From Hominenteromicrobium mulieris (GTDB lineage: Bacteria > Bacillota > Clostridia > Oscillospirales > Acutalibacteraceae), in NCBI RefSeq assembly GCF_020687165.1, contig NZ_JAJEQC010000007.1: a DNA stretch of 64,000 nucleotides; one strand, written 5' to 3'. Positions 43,801 to 52,759 of the stretch are shown piece by piece (the stretch's first letter is position 1; the number at the start of each line of letters is the position of its first letter). A program made the position numbers and the translations under genes. The notes beneath the pieces were generated by a model. It was given only the letters and a program-made list of their open reading frames with translations. It searched no databases and was not told where the DNA came from.

Positions 43801-44448
43801 TTGATTCAGTTGGAAGTCTGGGGCCCGTATGCGTTATTCACACGCGGAGAGATGAAAGTCGAGCGTGTAAGCTACGATGTCCCCACCCCGTCCGCCGCGC
43901 GCGGTATAGTTGAAAGTCTGTATTATCACCCCGGAATACGCTGGCATATCCGCCGCATCTACGTTTTGAACCCCATCGAGTTCACCACCATTCGGCGCAA
44001 CGAGGTAAAAAGCAAAATTCTCGGGGGCACCGCCATGCGCATCGCACAGGGCAAGGAAGATGAGCCGTACCTCGTCACGACGAAACAAATCGTCCAGCGC
44101 GCCTCCATGGTGCTGACGAACGTCCACTATGTCATCGAAGCGGAGTTCGAGATGCTGCCGGAAAAAGCCGCACCCGGCGATAACCCCGGCAAATTTCAGG
44201 ACATCGTCACGCGCCGCATGAGAAAAGGCCAGTGCTTTTCCACCCCGTACTTCGGCTGCCGCGAGTTTCCCGCACACTTCAAGCAGTGGGAGGGTGGCTC
44301 GATCCCGACGATTGACGAGACGCGCGACCTCGGCTTTATGCTGTACGATTTCGATTATTCCGACCCACAAAATATCACGCCCCTGTATTTCCGTGCCAAA
44401 ATGGAGCACGGTGTCATTCAGGTGGCCGGCTGCGAGGTGTTCAGATGA
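43801..44448 (+). CDS. cas5: Cas5 (Cas5d/Cas5c), type I-C crRNA-processing subunit
   Basis: A 215-aa RAMP protein. The start IQLEVWGPYALFTRGEMKVE followed by RVSYDVPTPSAARGIVESLY is the hallmark of I-C Cas5. The glycine-rich C-terminal region includes TPYFGCREFPAHF. In type I-C this subunit replaces Cas6 and cuts the repeat RNA 3' of the stem, then stays in Cascade. The start is TTG at 43801, which has AAGGAG at 9-nt spacing; the TTG at 43792 touches the ribosome site. The stop overlaps the cas8c start by 4 nt (ATGA). Confidence 0.95.
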   Translation: MIQLEVWGPYALFTRGEMKVERVSYDVPTPSAARGIVESLYYHPGIRWHIRRIYVLNPIEFTTIRRNEVKSKILGGTAMRIAQGKEDEPYLVTTKQIVQRASMVLTNVHYVIEAEFEMLPEKAAPGDNPGKFQDIVTRRMRKGQCFSTPYFGCREFPAHFKQWEGGSIPTIDETRDLGFMLYDFDYSDPQNITPLYFRAKMEHGVIQVAGCEVFR

Positions 44449-46220
44449 TCCTGCAAGCCTTAGTTCAGTATTACGAAGCGCTCCTTGCCCGCGGTGAGAT
44501 CGACCGCCCGGGCTGGAGCAAAGTCAATGTCAGCTGGCGTCTGGACCTAAACCCGGACGGCTCCCTTTTCGATGTTTCTCCCCTCCAAAAGCCCTCTCCA
44601 AACGGTAAAAAGATGCTGCCGCAGCAGCTCGCCGTGCCCGCACAGGTCAAGCGCTCTTCCAGTGTTGCAGCAAATTTTCTGTGTGATACGTCTTCCTACC
44701 TGCTCGGCGTGGACGACAAGGGTAAGCCCGAGCGCACCAAAGCTTGCTTTGAAGCCAGCCGCGAAAAGCATCTGGAAATTTTGAAAGATACCCCCGGTGA
44801 GGCTGCCGCGGCCGTCCGCGCGTTTTTCGACACATGGAATTCCCCCTCTGCCGTCGAGCACCCTGCTTTGCAGCCCTATCTTTCGGAAATTTATAAGGGC
44901 GGCAATCTGATCTTTTATTATAACAATAAGCCCGCGGCAAACGACTCTGACATCGCCGCCGCGTGGCAGCAGGCCTATGATTCTGCTTCGGATTCCGACA
45001 CGCCCACCCGGTGCAGTGTCACCGGCAGGCTCGCCCCCGCCGCGCGTCTGCACGGCAATATTCAAGGCGTGCGCGGCGCACAAAGCTCCGGCGCATCGCT
45101 CGTTTCGTTCAATGCCGATGCCTTCTGCTCCTACGGGCACGAGCAGGGCGAGAACGCTCCCGTCAGCACCTACGCCATGACCGCCTACACGCAGGCGCTA
45201 AACTACCTGCTGCGCAGTGATAATGTCCGCCGCATCGGCGATGTCACCGTCGTATATTGGGTGGAGAATGCCGATCCTGCCATCGCCGCATTTGCGGGAG
45301 CTATGCTTTTCGGTCCGCAGGAGCAGTCCGATTGGAGTGAAAACGACATTTTAGGCGCAATTCAAAAACTTGTATCCGGCAGAACAGCCGACCTACAGGA
45401 CATGCACCTCAGCCCCGATACACACTTTTACATTCTGGGGCTCGCGCCGAACGCCGCGCGTCTTTCCGTTCGCTTTTTCTGGCAGGACACCTTCACAAAG
45501 CTCGCCAAAAACGTGAACGCCCATTACGAGCGTTTGGAGATCACCCGCCCGGCCTACGAAAAATTCGACACGCTTTGGCCCTACACCCTCGCGCGCTCTG
45601 CCGTCCGCTTTTCCAAAGACTGGAAAAAAGCCGATGAAGAGCTGCAAAAATCCTTCCCGCGCCTTTCCGGCGATCTGCTCACTTCCATTCTAAACGATAC
45701 GCGCTACCCCGCCACTTTACTAAACGGCACCGTGCAGCGCATCCGCGCCGAGCACGATGTCACCTGGGCGCGCGCGTCCGTCATAAAAGCTTATTATTCT
45801 AAAAACGAAGACCCGCTTTGTCCAAAGGAGGTTTTGACCGTGTCCGTAAACAAAGAAAGCACCAATATCCCCTACAATCTCGGCCGCCTGTTCGCCGTTT
45901 TGGAGCGCACACAGGAAGCCGCAAACCCCAACATCAACACCACCATCAAAAACCGTTTTTTCAACTCCGCTTCCGCTACGCCGAGCCTTGTGTTCCCCAC
46001 GCTCATCAATCTGGCGCAGAAGCACCTCGCAAAGCTCAACGAGGGTCAGCGGATTGCACTGGATAAATCCATCGGCGAACTTTCGGACAAGCTCGGCGAA
46101 ACCTTTCCAAAGCAGCTTATGCTCGCAGAACAGGGCGCGTTCCAGCTCGGCTACTACCAGCAGCGTCAGGAATATTTTAAGAAAAAGACAGACACCACCG
46201 AACAGAAAGAGGAGGCATAA
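44445..46220 (+). CDS. cas8c: Cas8c (Csd1) large subunit of Cascade
   Basis: A 591-aa protein of the Csd1/Cas8c family, the PAM-recognising large subunit. Typical regions are SKVNVSWRLDLNPDGSLFDV, VKRSSSVAANFLCDTSSYLL, a Cys/Thr block TRCSVTGRLAPAARLHGNIQ and LVSFNADAFCSYGHEQGENA. Normal length. In I-C an internal start within this gene also yields a Cas11-like small subunit: the start GTG at 45841 (VSVNKESTNIPYN), with AAGGAGG just before it, is a good candidate and lies in the cas8c frame. Coupled to both neighbours. Confidence 0.95.
   Translation: MILQALVQYYEALLARGEIDRPGWSKVNVSWRLDLNPDGSLFDVSPLQKPSPNGKKMLPQQLAVPAQVKRSSSVAANFLCDTSSYLLGVDDKGKPERTKACFEASREKHLEILKDTPGEAAAAVRAFFDTWNSPSAVEHPALQPYLSEIYKGGNLIFYYNNKPAANDSDIAAAWQQAYDSASDSDTPTRCSVTGRLAPAARLHGNIQGVRGAQSSGASLVSFNADAFCSYGHEQGENAPVSTYAMTAYTQALNYLLRSDNVRRIGDVTVVYWVENADPAIAAFAGAMLFGPQEQSDWSENDILGAIQKLVSGRTADLQDMHLSPDTHFYILGLAPNAARLSVRFFWQDTFTKLAKNVNAHYERLEITRPAYEKFDTLWPYTLARSAVRFSKDWKKADEELQKSFPRLSGDLLTSILNDTRYPATLLNGTVQRIRAEHDVTWARASVIKAYYSKNEDPLCPKEVLTVSVNKESTNIPYNLGRLFAVLERTQEAANPNINTTIKNRFFNSASATPSLVFPTLINLAQKHLAKLNEGQRIALDKSIGELSDKLGETFPKQLMLAEQGAFQLGYYQQRQEYFKKKTDTTEQKEEA
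45841..46220 (+). CDS. Candidate internally translated Cas11c small subunit
   Basis: Within cas8c, the sequence AAAGGAGGTTTTGACC is followed by an in-frame GTG at 45841, encoding 126 residues that begin VSVNKESTNIPYNLGRLFAV and are strongly helical. Type I-C systems are known to produce Cas11 from an internal start near the end of cas8c, and the ribosome site here fits that. Start codon assignment is inference. Confidence 0.6.
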
Positions 46221-46222
46221 CC

Positions 46223-47146
46223 ATGCGTGAACCCATTCAAAACCGCTACGATTTCGTGATCTTATTCGATGTGGAAAACGGCAACCCCAACGGCGACCCC
46301 GATGCCGGCAACATGCCGCGCGTAGACCCGGAAACTGGCAACGGCATCATAACCGATGTGTGCTTAAAGCGCAAGATCCGCAACTACGTGCAGGACGTCA
46401 AAGAAGATGAGTCCGGCTGGCGCATTTACATTAAAGATCAGGTGCCGCTCAACCGCAGCGACCTCGAAGCCGGCGAAGCGCTCGGCATCGGCGAAGAACT
46501 CGCCGAAATTCAAAAAGGCAAGGACGCCAAAAAGATTGTGACAAAGCTCCGCAGCAATGACCCGGATATCGACCTCAAGCTCCGTGACTTCATGTGCAGC
46601 GAGTTTTTCGACATTCGCACATTCGGCGCAGTCATGACAACATTCGTAAAGGGCGCTTTAAACTGTGGTCAGGTGCGCGGCCCGGTGCAGCTCGGCTTTG
46701 CCCGCTCCATCGACCCCATCGTGCCGCAGGAGGTCACCATTACCCGCACTGCCATCACCACCGAATCCGACGCCCAGAACAAAACCACCGAAATGGGCCG
46801 CAAATACGTCGTGCCCTACGGTCTTTACCGCGCAGAGGGCTTCGTTTCCGCCAACCTCGCCCGCCGCGTGACCGGCTTCTCCGAAGAAGATCTTCAAATG
46901 CTCTGGCAGGCCATTCTCAATATGTTTGAAAACGACCACAGCGCCGCCCGCGGCAAAATGGCCGTGCGCGAGCTCATCATCTTCAAGCACGCGTCCGAGC
47001 TTGGCAACGCCGCTTCCTATAAGCTGTTCGATGCCGTAACGGTTAAAAAGGTCGACGGCGTAGCCGTCCCGCGCAAATTCTCCGATTACACCGTCACCGT
47101 TTCCGAAGACCTGCCCGAAGGCGTCACCTGCGAACGTCTTTCCTAA
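46223..47146 (+). CDS. cas7: Cas7 (Csd2) backbone subunit of Cascade
   Basis: A 307-aa RAMP protein. The start has RYDFVILFDVENGNPNGDPD then AGNMPRVDPETGNGIITDVC, the diagnostic Csd2 signature. Later blocks are DIRTFGAVMTTFVKGALNCG, QVRGPVQLGFARSIDPIVPQ and MGRKYVVPYGLYRAEGFVSA. Several copies coat the crRNA. It begins 2 nt after cas8c and abuts cas4 with no gap. Confidence 0.95.
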   Translation: MREPIQNRYDFVILFDVENGNPNGDPDAGNMPRVDPETGNGIITDVCLKRKIRNYVQDVKEDESGWRIYIKDQVPLNRSDLEAGEALGIGEELAEIQKGKDAKKIVTKLRSNDPDIDLKLRDFMCSEFFDIRTFGAVMTTFVKGALNCGQVRGPVQLGFARSIDPIVPQEVTITRTAITTESDAQNKTTEMGRKYVVPYGLYRAEGFVSANLARRVTGFSEEDLQMLWQAILNMFENDHSAARGKMAVRELIIFKHASELGNAASYKLFDAVTVKKVDGVAVPRKFSDYTVTVSEDLPEGVTCERLS

Positions 47147-47818
47147 ATGGATGCGCGTGAAGACGGACTTTTAATGTCCGGCATCCAGCACTTCGCGTTC
47201 TGCCGCCGCCAGTGGGCGCTCATCCACATCGAGCAGCAGTGGCAGGAAAATGCCCGCACCGCACAGGGGCAGCTCGACCACGTCCGCTGCCACGATGAAA
47301 CGTTGTCCGAAAAGCGCGACAACGTTTTCACCGTGCGCGGCATGCGCGTGTTCAGCCGTAAATTGAATCTCTCCGGCGCGTGCGACGTCGTAGAGTTTCA
47401 TAAAGACAAAAACGGCATTTCTTTAGAGGGGCAGCCCGGATTTTGGCTGCCCTACCCCATCGAGTACAAGCACGGCCGCGAAAAAGAGACCGATGCCGAC
47501 CGCTTGCAGCTCTGCGCCGAAGCCATGGCACTTGAAGAAATGCTCGTGTGCGATATTCCCGCGGGCGCGCTCTACTACATAGAAACGCGCCACCGCGAGG
47601 TTGTTCCGTTCACGGATGAACTCCGCCGCAAAACGGAAGACACCGCTGCCGAAATGAACCGTTATTTCGCCCGCGGCTACACACCAAAAGTCAAACCCGG
47701 CAAGCACTGCAACGCCTGCTCGTTAAAATCGATTTGCCTGCCGGTGCTGTGCAGCCGTGCAGACCCCGTCTCATACCTGCGCGCCCACATTTTTGAAAGC
47801 GAGGAGGATACTCCGTGA
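47147..47818 (+). CDS. cas4: Cas4 exonuclease, spacer-acquisition factor
   Basis: A 223-aa RecB-like nuclease. An N-terminal FAFCRRQWALIHIEQQW cysteine motif and three C-terminal cysteines (KHCNACSLKSIC) bind the Fe-S cluster. The nuclease residues are in LSGACDVVEFHKDKNGISLE and PIEYKHGREKETDADRLQLC, with the ExK-like EYK. It trims prespacers and selects PAM-containing ends. ATG 47147 directly follows the cas7 stop; the end overlaps the cas1 start. Confidence 0.93.
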   Translation: MDAREDGLLMSGIQHFAFCRRQWALIHIEQQWQENARTAQGQLDHVRCHDETLSEKRDNVFTVRGMRVFSRKLNLSGACDVVEFHKDKNGISLEGQPGFWLPYPIEYKHGREKETDADRLQLCAEAMALEEMLVCDIPAGALYYIETRHREVVPFTDELRRKTEDTAAEMNRYFARGYTPKVKPGKHCNACSLKSICLPVLCSRADPVSYLRAHIFESEEDTP

Positions 47819-48846
47819 GACAACTGCTCAACACCCTGTTCGTGCTCAGCGAAGACGCGTATCTCTCCGTAAACGGCGAAAATGTCGTCATTAGTCGCGA
47901 GCAAAAGGAAGTCGCGCGCTTCCCGCTGCACACGCTCGAGGGCATCCTCTGTTTCTCCTACGCCGGCGCAAGTCCCGCCTTGATGAGTGCCTGCGTGCAG
48001 CGCGGTGTGGACATCGCGTTTTTCTCCCCGCGCGGGCAGTTTTTGGCACGCACCGTCGGCGAAGAGCACGGCAATGTCCTCCTGCGGCAAACGCAGAATC
48101 GCGTGTCCGACGATCCCTATCAAAGCTGCCGCTACGCCCGCGGGTTCATCCTCGGCAAGGTCTATAACGCCCGCTGGGTCTTAGAGCGCGCCACGCGTGA
48201 CCACCCCCAGCGCGTACCCGTGAAAACGCTTAAAACAGCCGCCGCACAAATGGCACAGTCTTTGCCGCTCATCGCCTCCTGCGAAGACCCCGCGCAGCTG
48301 CTCGGCTTAGAAGGCGAAGCCGCAAAGCTGTATTTTGGTGTGTTTGATCACCTCGTTTTGCAGCAGCAAAGCGACTTCCGTTTTACCTCGCGCAGCCGCC
48401 GACCACCGCTCGATAACATCAACGCCCTGCTTTCGTTCGCCTATACGCTCCTCACGCGCGACTGCACCGCCGCGCTCGAAAGTGCCGGGCTCGACCCGTA
48501 CATCGGCTTCATGCACCGCCCAAGACCCGGTCGCCGCAGTCTCGCACTCGACCTCATGGAGGAGCTGCGCGCCGTGTATGCCGACCGCTTTGTGCTCTCC
48601 TGCGTGAACCGCAAGATTATCACCGCAAAGCACCTGCAAAAGCAGGAAAGCGGTGCCGTGCTTTTAACGGACGACGGTCGCCGCGCATTTCTCGGCGCAT
48701 GGCAAAGCAAAAAGCAGGAGCAAATCACGCACCCGTTTTTAAAAGAGAAGATTCCGTGGGGGCTCGTGCCCTACGTGCAGGCACTCCTGCTCGCCCGCAC
48801 TCTGCGCGGCGATCTGGAAGCGTATCCGCCGTTTTTCTGGAAGTGA
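47815..48846 (+). CDS. cas1: Cas1 integrase, type I-C
   Basis: A 343-aa spacer integrase. Recognisable segments: LNTLFVLSEDAYLSVNGENV, the LLGLEGEAAKLYFGVFDHLV block carrying the catalytic Glu, SRRPPLDNINALLSFAYTLL, and PGRRSLALDLMEELRAVYAD with the catalytic Asp region; the His lies in YIGFMHRPRPG. GTG start overlapping cas4 (GTGA). With Cas2 it inserts spacers at the leader end of the array 480 bp downstream. Confidence 0.95.
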   Translation: MRQLLNTLFVLSEDAYLSVNGENVVISREQKEVARFPLHTLEGILCFSYAGASPALMSACVQRGVDIAFFSPRGQFLARTVGEEHGNVLLRQTQNRVSDDPYQSCRYARGFILGKVYNARWVLERATRDHPQRVPVKTLKTAAAQMAQSLPLIASCEDPAQLLGLEGEAAKLYFGVFDHLVLQQQSDFRFTSRSRRPPLDNINALLSFAYTLLTRDCTAALESAGLDPYIGFMHRPRPGRRSLALDLMEELRAVYADRFVLSCVNRKIITAKHLQKQESGAVLLTDDGRRAFLGAWQSKKQEQITHPFLKEKIPWGLVPYVQALLLARTLRGDLEAYPPFFWK

Positions 48847-48853
48847 GGTCAAA

Positions 48854-49144
48854 ATGCTGGTCTTAATTACCTACGACGTCAACACGGAGACCGCCGCCGG
48901 GAAAAAGCGTCTCCGCAAAGTCGCTAAAAAGTGTGTGGACCATGGGCAGCGCGTACAAAATTCCGTTTTCGAGTGCTTGCTGACCGCCGCACAGTATGTT
49001 ACACTGAAGGCAGAGCTCACCGCGCTCATCGAGCCCGAAACGGACAGCCTGCGGTTTTACCGCCTCGGCAATCAATATAAGCAAAATGTAGAGCATGTCG
49101 GCGTACAGCCCGCCTACGCGCAGGATTCCGTCCTGCTCATCTGA
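48854..49144 (+). CDS. cas2: Cas2, spacer-acquisition subunit
   Basis: A 96-aa ferredoxin-like protein. LVLITYDVNTETAAGKKRLR holds the conserved Asp; RVQNSVFECLLTAAQYVTLK and DSLRFYRLGNQYKQNVEHVG complete the family pattern. It bridges Cas1 dimers. It is the last gene before the leader and array. Confidence 0.95.
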   Translation: MLVLITYDVNTETAAGKKRLRKVAKKCVDHGQRVQNSVFECLLTAAQYVTLKAELTALIEPETDSLRFYRLGNQYKQNVEHVGVQPAYAQDSVLLI

Positions 49145-49323
49145 TTACCCGCAGTGCGAAGCCAAAGCGCACACGCTTTTCCTGCTTCCTTCGCACCAAA
49201 TCAAAACCCAAAATTTGTCCTTTTTAAAACGCCACCGGCAAATTTTTCTCTTTCCGCGTCTTAAAGAGGCAAATTCTTCTCCCTTTTTCGCAAAAACAGA
49301 CGAAAATTTTGTCCGTTTTTGCT
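49145..49323 (+). promoter_or_regulatory. CRISPR leader
   Basis: A 179-bp non-coding, AT- and pyrimidine-rich stretch between cas2 and the first repeat, with poly-T patches and an AAAAAC...GTTTTT inverted repeat near 49294-49319. The perfect repeats lie on this side and the degenerate one at the far end, confirming leader orientation. Confidence 0.75.
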
Positions 49324-50643
49324 GTCGCCCTCCACCCGGAGGGCGTGGATAGAAATACAGTTTGTTAACACATTTCGTGCCGGGGTATGCGTCGCCCTCC
49401 ACCCGGAGGGCGTGGATAGAAATAACGATGAACATTAAAAGAGAAGCGCGAACGCAGGGTCGCCCTCCACCCGGAGGGCGTGGATAGAAATCAGAACAAA
49501 GCCGTCACCACGCAAAAAATGCGTGGTCGCCCTCCACCCGGAGGGCGTGGATAGAAATATCAATCTTTCCGAGCCTGTCCGCGAATGATACCGTCGCCCT
49601 CCACCCGGAGGGCGTGGATAGAAATAGTATTGCCGCCACCTTACAATTATGATAACGCCGTCGCCCTCCACCCGGAGGGCGTGGATAGAAATTACACCGC
49701 GGGCGTATACGGGTGGAATGCTGATGGTCGCCCTCCACCCGGAGGGCGTGGATAGAAATTCCGTATTCTTCGACGGAGTCTATCAAAAATGCTTTTGTCG
49801 CCCTCCACCCGGAGGGCGTGGATAGAAATATAATGCAAGTGCTTTACGAAAGGGGCTATCTTGTCGCCCTCCACCCGGAGGGCGTGGATAGAAATCGTTT
49901 CTGCCGTCCTTGGAAACATGGAATGGGAGAGTCGCCCTCCACCCGGAGGGCGTGGATAGAAATTATAAACACAAATATCTTTACTAATGCAAAACGGTCG
50001 CCCTCCACCCGGAGGGCGTGGATAGAAATCGCGCTCGCAAATTCATCCGTGAGCGCATCCACCTGTCGCCCTCCACCCGGAGGGCGTGGATAGAAATAAC
50101 GAAGCTTTAACATATCTTGGTATATCGAATGTGTCGCCCTCCACCCGGAGGGCGTGGATAGAAATACCGTGTGATGTTCCGTTATCTTGTGTGTGCGAGT
50201 CGCCCTCCACCCGGAGGGCGTGGATAGAAATAAAATTTTTTTGAAATTGATTTAGCAGACGGGTGGTCGCCCTCCACCCGGAGGGCGTGGATAGAAATAA
50301 AATGAGTGCAAGCAATGGCGTACATATTATGGGGGTCGCCCTCCACCCGGAGGGCGTGGATAGAAATGGAGGGTACGAAAACGAAAATGAAAATGTAAAT
50401 TACGTCGCCCTCCACCCGGAGGGCGTGGATAGAAATGATTGTTATGCCTTTGATTCGGTCCGCCATCTACTCAGTCGCCCTCCACCCGGAGGGCGTGGAT
50501 AGAAATTCCAGAAGCGGCACTCCATGTCGGAGGGAAAGCTTGGTCGCCCTCCACCCGGAGGGCGTGGATAGAAATGTGATATAGGACATCTGGAGGTCGG
50601 AAATATTCAGGTCGCCCTCCACCCGGAGGGCGTGGGTAGAACG
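49324..50643 (+). CRISPR. Type I-C CRISPR array, 20 repeats and 19 spacers
   Basis: The 33-bp repeat starts GTCGCCCTCCACCCGGAGGG and ends CGTGGATAGAAAT. It has an 8-bp stem (CGCCCTCC / GGAGGGCG) and the I-C handle GTGGATAGAAA. Repeats start at 49324, 49391, 49459, 49526, 49593, 49660, 49727, 49797, 49863, 49931, 49997, 50065, 50133, 50199, 50266, 50335, 50404, 50474, 50543 and 50611. Spacers are 33-37 bp and all different. Only the last repeat is altered (GTGGGTAGAACG at its end), marking the old end. Confidence 0.98.
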
Positions 50644-50673
50644 CAAATCGTAACACTTGACTTTTGGACGTGA

Positions 50674-50871
50674 CATGCCCCCAAGTCTGCGAATAAAGCC
50701 AAAGATGCGCCGGGCATCAAAACGGCGGAACAGCTCGAAAAGCGCTTTCATCGGCTGCGAAAAGCGGCGGATGAGGGCGTTCTTTTGCCGTTAAAACCGG
50801 ACATTGCAGGACAGTATAGGACATCGGCGGACAACTTTCGCAAAACCTCTTTACAGAACAAATGTTTTTAG
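50674..50871 (+). pseudogene. Possible gene remnant after the CRISPR array
   Basis: A 65-codon open frame without a start codon, with charged coding-like composition (KTAEQLEKRFHRLRKAADEG, VLLPLKPDIAGQYRTSADNF), ending at TAG 50871. It could be the 3' end of a gene displaced by the array, or chance. The remainder of the gap to 50902 is the next promoter. Confidence 0.25.
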
Positions 50872-50878
50872 CTATAAT
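50850..50878 (+). promoter_or_regulatory. Promoter of the HAD hydrolase / glycosylase operon
   Basis: TTTACA (50850-50855), 17 bp, TATAAT (50873-50878), 24 bp before the ATG. Confidence 0.75.
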
Positions 50879-50902
50879 GAGATACAGAAAGGGGGCGGCA
50901 GC

Positions 50903-51883
50903 ATGACGGAGAACAGGCCGCGCATGGCGATCTGCTACGATTTTGACAAAACACTTTCCCCGGACGACATGCAGACGTTCACGCTCATCCCGTCTTTTGG
51001 CATTGACAAAGACAAATTCTGGGCGGAAACGGACGCATTCGCGCGGGAAAACAGCATGGAAAGCAACCTTTCGTGGATGTTCATGCTTGTTCGCTATTCA
51101 CGCTTTCTCGGAAAATCCTTAAAACGCGAGTATTTTCGGGCCATCGGTGCGCAGGTGGAGCTGTACCGCGGCGTTACGGATTGGTTCGCGCGCACGACAG
51201 CGTATGCTGCGCAGCGCGGCATCGAGCTTGAACACTACATCATTTCTTCGGGTCTTAAAGAAATCATCGAGGGCAGCGCCATCGCGAAGAATTTCAAACG
51301 CATTTATGCCTCCTCCTACCTCTACACCACGGACGGCGTAGCGGAGTGGCCCGCGCAGGCCATCAATTACACGAACAAGACGCAGTTCATTTTCCGCATT
51401 GCAAAAGGCTTTTTGGAGGAGTATGACGAGCGCGTAAACGACAGCATGCCTGAGGAAAACCTGCGCATTCCGTATGAGAACATCGTCTATATCGGCGACA
51501 GCGCCACGGACATTCCGTGCATGCGGCTCGTGAAAAGCAAAGGCGGCTACTCCGTCGGCGTATACGACCCGGAGAAAAATAACCGCGCCAAAGTATACAA
51601 GCTGTATAACGACAACCGATTAAATTTCTACGCGCCCGCCGATTATACAGAACGGAGCAACTTATACCGCTACATGCAGCAGATCATCGACGAAGTCGCC
51701 GCGCGGGAACAGATTAAAAGCGAGCGCGAAATTCTGCGTCAGCCCGCCGAAGCCTACAAAATGCGCTCCATGCTCGAAAAGCTCGAGACCGGCTACCCGG
51801 AAAAGCTGACTCCGCAAGAGATTACCGAGCTGCAAAAGCTGGAAGCGATGATCAAATCGCGCACTCCGGGAGAGATCGATTGA
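50903..51883 (+). CDS. HAD-superfamily hydrolase
   Basis: A 326-aa protein. HAD motif I is ICYDFDKTLSPDDM (nucleophile Asp and general-acid Asp spacing modified to DFDKT), motif II HYIISSGLKEIIEGS, and motif III/IV YIGDSATDIPCMRLVK. The cap region (about 30-110) and a C-terminal helical extension of about 90 residues beyond the core are unclassified. It is probably a phosphatase of the phosphoserine-phosphatase-like subgroup; the substrate is unknown. ATG 50903 is used because the longer frame runs through the promoter. Its stop overlaps the glycosylase start, so the two are translationally coupled. Confidence 0.85.
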   Translation: MTENRPRMAICYDFDKTLSPDDMQTFTLIPSFGIDKDKFWAETDAFARENSMESNLSWMFMLVRYSRFLGKSLKREYFRAIGAQVELYRGVTDWFARTTAYAAQRGIELEHYIISSGLKEIIEGSAIAKNFKRIYASSYLYTTDGVAEWPAQAINYTNKTQFIFRIAKGFLEEYDERVNDSMPEENLRIPYENIVYIGDSATDIPCMRLVKSKGGYSVGVYDPEKNNRAKVYKLYNDNRLNFYAPADYTERSNLYRYMQQIIDEVAAREQIKSEREILRQPAEAYKMRSMLEKLETGYPEKLTPQEITELQKLEAMIKSRTPGEID

Positions 51884-52539
51884 TGGATGACGTAAAGTAC
51901 TTTCCGTACGGCGAAAAAGAGCTCGCTTATTTACGGAAAAAGGACAAGAAGCTCTCGGCGGTCATCAACCGCGTGGGGCACATTGAGCGCGCCGTGGACG
52001 ACGACCTTTTTTCCGCCGTGGTACACCACATCGTGGGGCAACAGATTTCCACAAAGGCGCAGGCAACCGTTTGGTCGCGCGTGCAGAACGCCCTCGGCAC
52101 GGTCGATGCCGAACACGTTTTGGGCTATGGCGAAGCAAATTTGCAGTCGCTCGGCATTTCGTTCCGCAAGGCGGAATACATCACGGACTTCGCGAAAAAG
52201 GTGCATACGGGCGAATTTGATTTAATCAGCATCGGCGAAAAGCCGGATGAAGAGGTCATCCTCGAGCTCAGCGCGCTCAAGGGCATCGGCGTGTGGACAG
52301 CGGAAATGCTGCTTTTATTCTGCCTGCAGCGCCCGAATGTGTTCAGCTACGGCGACCTCGCCATTTTGCGCGGCATGCGCATGGTCTACCGCCACAAGGA
52401 GATCGACCGCGCACGGTTCGAGCGGCACCGCAAACGTTTTTCGCCGTATTGCAGCATCGCAAGCTTATATTTCTGGGCGGTCTCCGGCGGCGCGCTCCCC
52501 GAACTCACCGACCCCGCCGCGCCGAAACCGAAGAAATAA
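51883..52539 (+). CDS. DNA-3-methyladenine glycosylase II-like (HhH-GPD)
   Basis: A 218-aa base-excision glycosylase. Residues about 40-70 (DDDLFSAVVHHIVGQQISTK) begin the HhH-GPD domain. The helix-hairpin-helix is LSALKGIGVWTAEMLLLF, and the catalytic aspartate follows in NVFSYGDLAILRGM. There are no Fe-S cysteines, matching AlkA-type enzymes that remove alkylated purines. It lacks the N-terminal AlkA domain of E. coli, as is common in Firmicutes. ATG 51883 overlaps the HAD stop. Confidence 0.88.
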   Translation: MDDVKYFPYGEKELAYLRKKDKKLSAVINRVGHIERAVDDDLFSAVVHHIVGQQISTKAQATVWSRVQNALGTVDAEHVLGYGEANLQSLGISFRKAEYITDFAKKVHTGEFDLISIGEKPDEEVILELSALKGIGVWTAEMLLLFCLQRPNVFSYGDLAILRGMRMVYRHKEIDRARFERHRKRFSPYCSIASLYFWAVSGGALPELTDPAAPKPKK

Positions 52540-52561
52540 ACGTACATTTTCGCACGCATAG

Positions 52562-52613
52562 AAAAAGATAGTCTTCCAAAGCGTTTGTTTCGCTTAGAAA
52601 GACTATCTTTTTT
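52562..52613 (+). terminator. Intrinsic terminator of the HAD/glycosylase operon
   Basis: Stem AAAAAGATAGTCTTcC / GaAAGACTATCTTTTTT around a loop; T and A runs on both sides make it bidirectional. Confidence 0.8.
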
Positions 52614-52740
52614 ATATCGTTTTTATCATAACGAAATTCGTGAGCCAGACGCCGTAACGCTCTACTTGCTGTTCTTCAATAGCCGCATAGTCGCGCTTTT
52701 GGAAGAAGCCTTTTGCAGTCAAAGATGCGCGCGTTGTGAC
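52612..52740 (-). pseudogene. C-terminal fragment of a GNAT acetyltransferase
   Basis: About 40 codons encode ASLTAKGFFQKRDYAAIEEQ followed by QVERYGVWLTNFVMIKTI, the usual end of GNAT N-acetyltransferases (the 'S-x-x-A-x-x-F-F' and 'N-F-V-M-x-K' pattern). No catalytic core or start is present; 20 bp further the next gene ends. A degraded remnant. Confidence 0.6.
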
Positions 52741-52759
52741 GGCTTTTGGAGCGACAAAC

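Noticed and set aside
49357..50610. Self-targeting spacers against genes in this window
   Set aside because: No spacer matched the window by eye. This was not an exhaustive alignment.
49145..50751. Many overlapping minus-strand frames with repeated ISIHALRVEGD / FLSTPSGWRAT / YPRPPGGGR segments
   Set aside because: These are translations of the CRISPR repeat in its reading frames, not proteins.
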